Assembly: GCA_005774595.1 (NCBI GenBank)
Contig: VAUM01000091.1
Location: forward strand, 1 to 6,522
Length of the DNA stretch: 6,522 bases
Direction: 5' to 3'
Source of the DNA: Actinomycetota bacterium
GTDB taxonomy: Bacteria > Actinomycetota > Coriobacteriia > Anaerosomatales > D1FN1-002
The notes under the pieces are model-generated. The model did no database searches, was not told where the DNA came from, and was given only the letters and a program-made list of their open reading frames with translations. Of this stretch, positions 1-6,139 are shown piece after piece. Numbering within the stretch: position 1 is the stretch's first letter; every line of letters begins with the position of its first letter. The translations under genes and the position numbers were made by a program.

Positions 1-669
1 CCGTTCGACACCGCCGTGCTCGAGGTCTCGGGCGCGGTCGCGGTCGTGCCGGCCGAGCTGGCCTGGTCCGACGTCGGCTCCCTGCTCTCGATCGCGCGCC
101 TCGCCGAGCCGGACGAGCGCGGCAACACGCTCGTCGGCCGCGCCGTCGACGTCGGCTCGACCGGCTCGCTCGTCTACTCCGCCGGCCGGCTCGTCGCCAC
201 GCTCGGCCTGACCGACGCGCTCGTCGTCGACACCGCGGACGCCACGCTCGTCACCACGCGCGACCGCGCGCAGGACGTGCGCCTCGTCGTCGACGCGCTG
301 CGGGCCGCCGGCGCCGAGGAGGTCGTGCGCCCGCGCGACGTCGCGCGCCCGTGGGGCGGGTGGACGCTGCTCATGCGCGGCGAGGGCTTCCAGATCAAGT
401 CCATCCGCGTCACGCCCGGCGCCCGCCTGTCGCTGCAGACGCACGCGCGCCGCACGGAGCACTGGGTCGTCGTGCGCGGGACCGCGCGGGTGGCCCTCGG
501 CGAGCGGACCGTCACGGTCGCCGCCAACGAGTCCGTGTACGTGCCGCTCGGCATGGCGCACCGCCTCGAGAACCCGGGGACCGAGCCGCTCGAGGTCATC
601 GAGGTCGCCGTCGGCGAGTACCTCGAAGAGGACGACATCGTGCGCCTCGACGACGACTGGGGCAGGTAG
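1..669 (+). CDS. manC: Mannose-1-phosphate guanylyltransferase / mannose-6-phosphate isomerase (bifunctional ManC), 3' part
   Basis: The reading frame is open from base 1 and ends at TAG, giving the last 222 residues of a protein whose start lies outside the window. The GTG at 16 is internal, not the start. Residues 22-27 (WSDVGS) are the characteristic end of the GDP-mannose pyrophosphorylase nucleotidyltransferase domain, followed by the beta-helix-like linker. From RPWG at 116-119 a type II phosphomannose isomerase cupin domain begins. Cupin motif 1 fits with Gly141, Gln146, His148, Glu153 and Gly160, with Gln replacing the first His as is usual in this family. Motif 2 (PxGxxHxxxN) fits with Pro182, Gly184, His187 and Asn191. 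The family converts fructose-6-P to mannose-6-P and mannose-1-P plus GTP to GDP-mannose in the cytoplasm. The intact family is usually about 450-480 residues, so roughly half is missing. Downstream polysaccharide genes support a role in supplying GDP-mannose. Confidence 0.93.
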   Translation, partial: PFDTAVLEVSGAVAVVPAELAWSDVGSLLSIARLAEPDERGNTLVGRAVDVGSTGSLVYSAGRLVATLGLTDALVVDTADATLVTTRDRAQDVRLVVDALRAAGAEEVVRPRDVARPWGGWTLLMRGEGFQIKSIRVTPGARLSLQTHARRTEHWVVVRGTARVALGERTVTVAANESVYVPLGMAHRLENPGTEPLEVIEVAVGEYLEEDDIVRLDDDWGR

Positions 670-675
670 GTGAGG
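668..675 (+). promoter_or_regulatory. Ribosome binding site deciding the GT4 gene start
   Basis: AGGTGAGG overlaps the manC stop codon (TAG at 667-669) and sits 6 bases before ATG at 682. It favours that ATG over the in-frame GTG at 670, which lies inside this site and has no good site of its own. The arrangement suggests translational coupling to manC. Confidence 0.6.
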
Positions 676-681
676 CCGCCG

Positions 682-1794
682 ATGCGGGTCACCTTCGTCA
701 ACAAGTACTACCCGCCGCACCTCGGGGGCATCGAGTACCACCTGCGCGACCTCGCCGAGGAGCTCGCCTCGCGCGACGGCGTAGAGGTGACCGTGCTCGT
801 GGCGAACGAGGGCCGCGCGACCGTCGAGGAGGTCGTCGGCGGGGTGCGCGTCGTGCGCGAGAGCCGCGCGTTCGCGTACGCGTCCACGCCCGTCGCGCCC
901 CGCATGCGCTCGCGGATGCGCGGACTCGTGCGCGAGACCGACGTCTTCCACCTCAACTTCCCCTACCCGTGGGGCGAGGTCGCCTGGCTGTCCGCGGGCC
1001 GGGGGGTGCCTTCGGTGGTCTGGTATCACAGCGACATCGTCCGCCAGAAGGTGCTCGGGGCGCTGTACGGACCCGTTGCGGACCGCGTGCTCGACCGCGC
1101 GTCCGCGGTCATCGCCGGCTCGCCCCAGATGGCGGCGAACTCGCCGGTGCTGCAGCGGCATGCCGCCAAGGTCCGCGTGGTCCCGTACGGGATCCACACC
1201 GAGCGCTACGACGCCACGCCCGAGGTGATGCGGCGCGCCGAGGAGCTGCGCTCGCAGCACTCCCGCCCGGTCGTGCTCTTCGTCGGGAGGCTCGTCTACT
1301 ACAAGGGTGTCGACGTGCTGCTCCGCGCGCTGCCGCAGCTCGACTGCGACCTCGTCGCAATCGGTAGCGGCCCGCTCGAGGGCGAGCTGCGCGCTCTGGC
1401 GGCCGGGCTGGGTTGTGACGGTCGCGTGACGTTCCTGCCGCACGCGGGCGACCTCGACCTGCGCGCGTGGTATCGTGCCGCCGACGTGTTCTGTCTGCCG
1501 TCGGTCGCACCTTCGGAGGCGTTCGGGCTGGTGCAGGTCGAGGCGCATGCCTCGGGCACGCCGGTGGTCAGCACGCGGCTCGGGACCGGCGTTGAGTTCG
1601 CGAACGAGCACGGCGTCACGGGGCTGACGGTCGAGCCGAACGACCCGGCGGCGCTCGCCGAGGCGCTCGGCTCGCTGCTGGGCGATGAGTCGCTGCGCAC
1701 GCGGCTCGGCGAGCAGGCGGCGCGCCGCGCGCGCGAGGTGTTCTCGGTCGGACGAATGGCCGACGAGGTGACGGCGGTCTACCGCTCGCTGTGA
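682..1794 (+). CDS. GT4-family glycosyltransferase (GT-B fold), possible mannosyltransferase
   Basis: A 370-residue retaining glycosyltransferase, normal length for family GT4. The start MRVTFVNKYYPPHLGG is typical of the N-terminal acceptor-side Rossmann domain with its glycine-rich loop (residues 9-16). The C-terminal donor domain shows VGRLVYYKG (about 201-209) and an EX7E element, Glu279 and Glu287 in SEAFGLVQVE, followed by ASGTPVVS. Start choice: ATG 682 has a good ribosome binding site and matches family N-termini; GTG 670 would add four residues (MRPP). No signal peptide or transmembrane helix is evident, so it probably works at the cytoplasmic membrane face. The 'SEAFGLVQ-E' form and the adjacent GDP-mannose gene suggest mannosyl transfer to a lipid-linked glycan, but donor and linkage cannot be read from sequence. 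It starts 12 bases after manC. Confidence 0.9.
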   Translation: MRVTFVNKYYPPHLGGIEYHLRDLAEELASRDGVEVTVLVANEGRATVEEVVGGVRVVRESRAFAYASTPVAPRMRSRMRGLVRETDVFHLNFPYPWGEVAWLSAGRGVPSVVWYHSDIVRQKVLGALYGPVADRVLDRASAVIAGSPQMAANSPVLQRHAAKVRVVPYGIHTERYDATPEVMRRAEELRSQHSRPVVLFVGRLVYYKGVDVLLRALPQLDCDLVAIGSGPLEGELRALAAGLGCDGRVTFLPHAGDLDLRAWYRAADVFCLPSVAPSEAFGLVQVEAHASGTPVVSTRLGTGVEFANEHGVTGLTVEPNDPAALAEALGSLLGDESLRTRLGEQAARRAREVFSVGRMADEVTAVYRSL

Positions 1795-1816
1795 CGAAGG
1801 CGCACGGGCCACCGAG

Positions 1817-1830
1817 CGGAGAGGACGGAG
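1817..1830 (+). promoter_or_regulatory. Purine-rich ribosome binding region with long spacer
   Basis: CGGAGAGGACGGAG contains two GGAG cores, but the nearer one ends 13 bases before ATG 1844, longer than usual. No other ATG, GTG or TTG in that frame lies between the previous stop and 1844, so the start stands. The surrounding 49-base gap (1795-1843) shows no convincing -10/-35 pair and no terminator hairpin; it is the only junction here with a real spacer. Confidence 0.4.
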
Positions 1831-1843
1831 CACGCAACCAGGT

Positions 1844-3217
1844 ATGTCGCGCGGACGCTTCATAGCGCTCTCCGTGGTGCTCGACGCCGTGCTCGTCAAC
1901 GTCGGGTTCCTGCTCGCGTACCTCCTGCGTTTCGGCGGCCACCTGCCCGAGTTCAACTTCCAGCCGTACCTGTCCCTTGCGCCGATACTCACCGCCGCGT
2001 TCCTCGGCGCCGGCTACATCTACGGCCTCTACGAGCCCGAGCGGACCGAGAACCCTTGGGCGGTCGTGCGCGCGGTCCTGCTCTCGGTCACCGTCGGCTC
2101 GCTGCTGACCTTCGCGATCGCGTTCGTCGCCGGCACGCACTTCTTCTCGCTGTCGCGCCTCGTGATCGGTATCGCGTGGGCGCTCCAGAACATGTTGCTG
2201 GCCGGCTGGCGCATGTCGCTGCTGCGCGTCACCCCGATCCGCTGGCCGCAGCAGCGCGTGCTCGTCATCGGCGTCGGTGGCGTGGCCGTGGAGCTGGCGA
2301 CCGAGATGCGCCGCCGCGAGGGCTGGGGCTACCGCGTCGTCGGCCTGCTCGCGCGCGACGAGCACGAGCGCATCAGCTCGCCCGGCGAGATCTCCGGCTT
2401 CCCCGTGCTCGGCACCGCGTCCGAGGCGGCGGCGGTGGTCGCGGCCGAACGCGTGGACCGCGTGATCGTCGTCTCGCCGGTGGCGCTGCGCGAGCTCGTG
2501 GAGAACCTCGCGCTGTCCGACGAGGCGGACGTGCGCGTCGACGTGGTGCCCGAGCTCTACGAGGTCTTCATCGGCACCGTGGACAACCTCATCGGCGACA
2601 TCCCGCTCATGGAGATCACGCGCCGTACCGTGCCGCCGTGGTACGCGGCGACCAAGCGGGTCGCCGACTTCGTGAGCGCGCTCGCGCTGCTCGTCGTGCT
2701 CTCGCCCGTCCTGCTCCTCGCGGCGCTGGCGATCCTCGTCTCGATGGGCCGGCCGGTCACGTTCAGCCAGGAGCGCGTGGGCAAGGACATGAAGCCGTTC
2801 CGAGTGCACAAGTTCCGGACCATGGTGCGCGATGCGGAGAAGGACACCGGCCCGGTGCTCGCCGCCGACGACGACGCGCGCATCACGCCGCTCGGCCGGT
2901 TCCTGCGCACCTTCCGCATCGACGAGCTGCCGCAGCTGCTCAACATCCTCGCCGGTGAGATGAGTTTCGTGGGGCCGAGGCCCGAGCGGGGGTTCTTCGT
3001 GGAGCGCTTCGCCCGCGACATCCCGGGCTACCGCGAGCGGTTCCGCGTCAAGCCGGGCGCCACGGGGCTCGCGCAGGTGAGCGGGTCGTACGCCACGACG
3101 CCCGAACGCAAGCTGAAGTACGACCTCATCTATATGTATCATCAGAACCTGCTGATGGACGTCCAGATACTCGTCGAGACGCTGCGCGTGGTCCTCACGG
3201 GCCGGGGAGCGCGGTAG
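1844..3217 (+). CDS. Polyprenyl-phosphate glycosylphosphotransferase (initiating sugar transferase, WbaP/EpsE-like)
   Basis: A 457-residue integral membrane protein of usual length for the long (polyPGT) form. Order of parts: four predicted membrane helices near residues 7-29, 44-63, 75-97 and 103-120; a cytoplasmic Rossmann-like domain starting with VLVIGVGGVAVEL (about 139-151); then the bacterial sugar-transferase domain from about 268. That domain has a hydrophobic segment at 275-299 with Ser287-Pro288, as in the re-entrant helix of this family, then QERVGKDMKPF and KFRTM. Asp360-Glu361 in RIDELPQLLN match the catalytic Asp-Glu pair known in PglC, and SFVGPRP follows at 374-380. The family transfers a sugar-1-phosphate from a UDP-sugar to undecaprenyl phosphate, the first committed step of lipid-linked glycan assembly. 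Which sugar is used cannot be told from sequence. It lies between a glycosyltransferase and a polymerase-like gene, as expected in an exopolysaccharide or O-antigen-type operon. Confidence 0.93.
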   Translation: MSRGRFIALSVVLDAVLVNVGFLLAYLLRFGGHLPEFNFQPYLSLAPILTAAFLGAGYIYGLYEPERTENPWAVVRAVLLSVTVGSLLTFAIAFVAGTHFFSLSRLVIGIAWALQNMLLAGWRMSLLRVTPIRWPQQRVLVIGVGGVAVELATEMRRREGWGYRVVGLLARDEHERISSPGEISGFPVLGTASEAAAVVAAERVDRVIVVSPVALRELVENLALSDEADVRVDVVPELYEVFIGTVDNLIGDIPLMEITRRTVPPWYAATKRVADFVSALALLVVLSPVLLLAALAILVSMGRPVTFSQERVGKDMKPFRVHKFRTMVRDAEKDTGPVLAADDDARITPLGRFLRTFRIDELPQLLNILAGEMSFVGPRPERGFFVERFARDIPGYRERFRVKPGATGLAQVSGSYATTPERKLKYDLIYMYHQNLLMDVQILVETLRVVLTGRGAR

Positions 3218-3221
3218 GAGG
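3216..3221 (+). promoter_or_regulatory. AGGAGG ribosome binding site supporting a GTG start
   Basis: A full-consensus AGGAGG overlaps the last two bases of the preceding TAG stop and lies 4 bases before GTG 3226. It is the main argument for using GTG as the start of the polymerase-like gene and points to translational coupling with the phosphotransferase gene. Confidence 0.7.
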
Positions 3222-3225
3222 CCAC

Positions 3226-6129
3226 GTGGCGGCTGCACAGAGGTCCAACCCGAAGAACGTCAACGCGAAGGGCGCCGGCCCCGGCAAGGGCGTCGCCAAG
3301 CAGGGCGGCAAGGCGGCGCCCGCGCCCGCGCAGGTGCGCGCGCCCAAGCACGAGAGCGCCTCGCTGCGGCTGGCGTGGTGGTGCCTGCATCTGATCGTCT
3401 TCCTCGTGCCCATCGCGATCTCGAACCTGACGTGGACGCACCTGTGGTCGCTGCCTCTGACCTACGACCAGTTCGACATCGCGAAGATCGTCGTGATGCG
3501 GGCGCTCACGCTCATCGGGTTCGGCGCGTGGGCGTGGCACGTGCTCATGGCCGGCGGGCAGGTCCGCTTCATCCGGCGTGGCGGCGCGAAGCCGTTCCGC
3601 TTCTTCACCTGGTTCGAGTTCCTCGTGCTCGCGATGCTCGTGTGGCTCGCCATCACCACGCTCACCTCGATCCACCCGCCGACGGCGCTGTTCGGCAAGT
3701 ACCGCCGTTTCGAGGGTCTCGTGTCCTTCATCAACTACGCGACGGTGTTCTTCCTCACCATCCAGCTCGCCGACCGCCCGTCGCGCATCCGGTCGGTCAT
3801 CGTGACGCTCTTCTTCTCGAACCTCATCGTGAGCGGCTACGCCGTCCTGCAGTTCTTCGGCACCGTCACGCCCGCGCTGGCGTCGGCGGTGACCGCGCTC
3901 GGGATGCGGTTCGCCGCACTCGGTCCGCTGGTCGTCGCGGGGGCGTCCGGGATCGCGGCGGTATGGCGACGGGAGCGCGACGGCCTGCACGCGTTCGAAT
4001 GGGCGGGCGTCGCCTCGCTGGCGTGGGCGGTCGTGATCTCGGGCATCTCGTTCACGGCACAGTACGCGAGGTTCGCGCCCGCGCTGCGGTACGAGTGGCT
4101 CCTGCTCGTCGCCGCGGCCTTCGGCGGCGCGACCTGGGTCTGGATGTCGCTGCCGCCCGAGCGCAAGTCCGGCTACCTCAAGGCCACCGCGGTCGTGCTG
4201 GCGCTGTCGCTGCTGCTCGCGGCCTACGTCGGCGCGGCGATCTCGGGCGCCAAGACGATCGCTGCTCAGACCGGCGTGGCGTACGAGTCGGCCAGGGTCA
4301 GCCTCGATCTCATCCGCTGGGGCGAACTGCCCTTCGAGGCGAACCGGGGCTTCTCGACCTACGGCAACCCGGACCTGCTCGGCGGCTTCCTCGTGTTCCC
4401 GCTCCTCATCTGCCTCGCGCTCGCGCTCTCGGAGCAGTCGCGCTGGTGGCGCGCGCTGTACTGGGCGGGCTTCCTGCTGACGGCCGTCGCTTGGATCACC
4501 GCGTTCGTCCGTGGCGCGTGGGTCGGCGGAGTCATCGGCCTGTTCTTCTTCGCCATCTCGGCGTGGCGCAGCGGGGTGAAGCTGCGCAGGATCGACTGGG
4601 CGCTCGTCGTCGTGGCGGTCGTCGTGGTCGCGATCATCGTCGGCATCAGCCTGAAGTCCGAGAGCGCGGTGCTCAACGTCGGCGAGCGCATCTCGTCGAT
4701 CTTCAAGACGAGCGAGGGCTCGGCGCTCACGCGTATGCAGATCTGGCAGGCGGCCGCCTCGGCGGTCGCCCACAAGCCCATCCAAGGGTTCGGGCTCGAC
4801 ACCTTCCGGCTCCTCTTCCCGAAGTACAAGCCCTATGAGTACGTGCAGGCGGCCGGCTACCTCTCGGTCGCGGACAACGTGCACGACTACCCGCTGCAGC
4901 TCGCCACGGGCGTCGGCATACCCGGGCTCATCCTCGTGTACGGTGTCTTCTTCGTCGCCGCGTGGCTGGGCGGTCCGATGGCCTTCGCCAAGGGGGGCGG
5001 CGGGCCGCGACTGCTGCAGGCGGGCATCTGGGCGGCGTGCGCCGCCTACGTGGGGCACCTCTTCTTCGGCCTGTCGGTGACCGGCTCGACGATCTTCATC
5101 TGGATCCTGATGGCGCTGCTGCTGTCGCCGCTCGCCGAGACGCGCAAGGTCTCCGCGCCCTCCTGGGGCACAGTGGTCTCAGTCATCGTGCTGATCGCGT
5201 GCGGCGCGCTGTTCATCGGCAACATCGTCTACGCATACGCTGACCGGTACTACCTCAAGGGCCGCATCGGGTCGGGCGGGATGGACCGCGTCCGGGCGAT
5301 CGAACAGTCCATCAAGCTGAACCCCACCAACGACATGTACCGCTCGGAGCTGGGGCTCGCCTGGCAGGACATCGCGGTCAACTCGATCCTGCAGGCGCGC
5401 CAGGCGCAACAGTCGGGCCAGGACGCGACGGCCTCGTACGAGCAGGGGGTCTCGGCGTTCGGGCAGGCCGAGAGCGCGCTGAAGTCCGCCATCGCCTTCG
5501 TGCCGACCGAGTATGACAACTACGTCTTCCTCTCCAACCTGTACAACTTCGGCGCCGACTACCTCGATCCGAAGTACCGGGCCCAGGCGGTGGCGACCGC
5601 GCGCGAGGGCACGATATGCGAGCCGTACGGTCCGGCCGTGCGCTACCAGCTCGCGATCGCGCTGGCCGGCGAGAACAAGCTCGACGAGGCCATCAAGGAG
5701 ATCGCGTACGCGGTCGCGATGGACACGAACTACTTCGAGGCGTGGGTGCTGCTCGGAGACCTGAAGCAGCAGAAGGGCGACGCTGCGGGCGCGCTCGAGG
5801 CGTACCTCGGGGCGATGAGGGCCTCGCCGGGCAACGTCAACTGCCGCAACGCGTTCGAGCAGGGGTACCTCAAGATGCTCGGCACGGACAGGAAGGCCGA
5901 CGCGCTCGCCGCGCTCAAGGCCGCCATGGGGTACTCGCCGTCCTGGGCAAAGGGCGCGGTGCTCCTCGGCGAGCAGCTGACCCTGTCGGGAGACGCCGCG
6001 GGAGCCGCGAAGCTGTACCGCGACACGCTCGCCCTACTCCCGGAGCCGCCCGAGGACGCCGACAGCGCGCAGAAGATCAAGGCAGCGCTCGCCGCCCTCG
6101 AGGCGTCGGGCACGATCGGGAACAGGTAG
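3226..6129 (+). CDS. O-antigen ligase/polymerase family (Wzy_C) membrane protein with C-terminal TPR domain
   Basis: A 967-residue protein, about twice the length of a plain Wzy or WaaL. Residues 1-47 are a Lys/Ala/Pro/Gly-rich basic tail. By eye about 17 membrane segments follow between 48 and 671, with Arg/Lys-rich loops on alternate sides. The Wzy_C region covers roughly 412-575: the FVRGAW element with Arg429, then a large loop (475-561) containing GFGLDTFRLLFPKY and DNVHDYPLQL with His553, then GVGIPG. An Arg and a His in such positions are functionally important in WaaL-type ligases. STYGNPDLLGGFL (378-389) is also typical. Residues about 683-940 form six or seven TPR-like helical pairs, the clearest at 785-889. 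The family joins undecaprenyl-linked glycan repeats to each other or to an acceptor outside the membrane. Polymerase versus ligase, and the acceptor, cannot be decided. GTG start is supported by AGGAGG at 3216-3221. It follows the phosphotransferase gene by 8 bases. Confidence 0.9.
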   Translation: MAAAQRSNPKNVNAKGAGPGKGVAKQGGKAAPAPAQVRAPKHESASLRLAWWCLHLIVFLVPIAISNLTWTHLWSLPLTYDQFDIAKIVVMRALTLIGFGAWAWHVLMAGGQVRFIRRGGAKPFRFFTWFEFLVLAMLVWLAITTLTSIHPPTALFGKYRRFEGLVSFINYATVFFLTIQLADRPSRIRSVIVTLFFSNLIVSGYAVLQFFGTVTPALASAVTALGMRFAALGPLVVAGASGIAAVWRRERDGLHAFEWAGVASLAWAVVISGISFTAQYARFAPALRYEWLLLVAAAFGGATWVWMSLPPERKSGYLKATAVVLALSLLLAAYVGAAISGAKTIAAQTGVAYESARVSLDLIRWGELPFEANRGFSTYGNPDLLGGFLVFPLLICLALALSEQSRWWRALYWAGFLLTAVAWITAFVRGAWVGGVIGLFFFAISAWRSGVKLRRIDWALVVVAVVVVAIIVGISLKSESAVLNVGERISSIFKTSEGSALTRMQIWQAAASAVAHKPIQGFGLDTFRLLFPKYKPYEYVQAAGYLSVADNVHDYPLQLATGVGIPGLILVYGVFFVAAWLGGPMAFAKGGGGPRLLQAGIWAACAAYVGHLFFGLSVTGSTIFIWILMALLLSPLAETRKVSAPSWGTVVSVIVLIACGALFIGNIVYAYADRYYLKGRIGSGGMDRVRAIEQSIKLNPTNDMYRSELGLAWQDIAVNSILQARQAQQSGQDATASYEQGVSAFGQAESALKSAIAFVPTEYDNYVFLSNLYNFGADYLDPKYRAQAVATAREGTICEPYGPAVRYQLAIALAGENKLDEAIKEIAYAVAMDTNYFEAWVLLGDLKQQKGDAAGALEAYLGAMRASPGNVNCRNAFEQGYLKMLGTDRKADALAALKAAMGYSPSWAKGAVLLGEQLTLSGDAAGAAKLYRDTLALLPEPPEDADSAQKIKAALAALEASGTIGNR

Positions 6130-6131
6130 GA
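6124..6131 (+). promoter_or_regulatory. Ribosome binding site of rex overlapping the upstream stop
   Basis: AGGTAGGA contains the TAG stop of the polymerase-like gene (6127-6129) and ends 8 bases before ATG 6140. It supports ATG 6140 as the rex start and suggests rex can be translated from the polysaccharide-gene transcript. Confidence 0.55.
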
Positions 6132-6139
6132 CGCGCGCG

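Noticed and set aside
670..672. GTG at 670 as the start of the GT4 gene
   Set aside because: It lies inside the ribosome binding site of the ATG at 682, has no good site of its own, and adds four residues not typical of the family.
351..1367. Open + frame of 338 codons overlapping manC and the GT4 gene
   Set aside because: Arg/Ala/Gly-rich out-of-frame shadow with no motifs; both overlapped genes have family motifs in their own frames.
1413..1418. TTGTGA, a half-site resembling the Rex operator
   Set aside because: No inverted TCACAA partner at the right distance and it lies deep inside the GT4 coding region.
1616..3238. Long antisense open frame (540 codons, - strand) opposite the phosphotransferase gene
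   Set aside because: Low-complexity His/Arg/Asp/Glu-rich product spanning two genes; the sense strand encodes a well-conserved glycosylphosphotransferase.
3375..4838. Open + frame of 487 codons inside the polymerase-like gene
   Set aside because: Arg/Ala/His-rich shadow frame without domains, wholly inside a convincing gene.
4992..5003. G-rich run considered as a slippage site or G-quadruplex
   Set aside because: It encodes a Gly-rich cytoplasmic loop in frame, there are too few regular G-tracts for a quadruplex, and no alternative frame product makes sense.
3142..5058. Long antisense open frame (638 codons, - strand) opposite the polymerase-like gene
   Set aside because: Its product is an Arg/Asp/Glu/His/Pro-rich string without recognisable domains, as expected opposite a GC-rich coding frame. 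The + strand frame has clear membrane, Wzy_C and TPR features.
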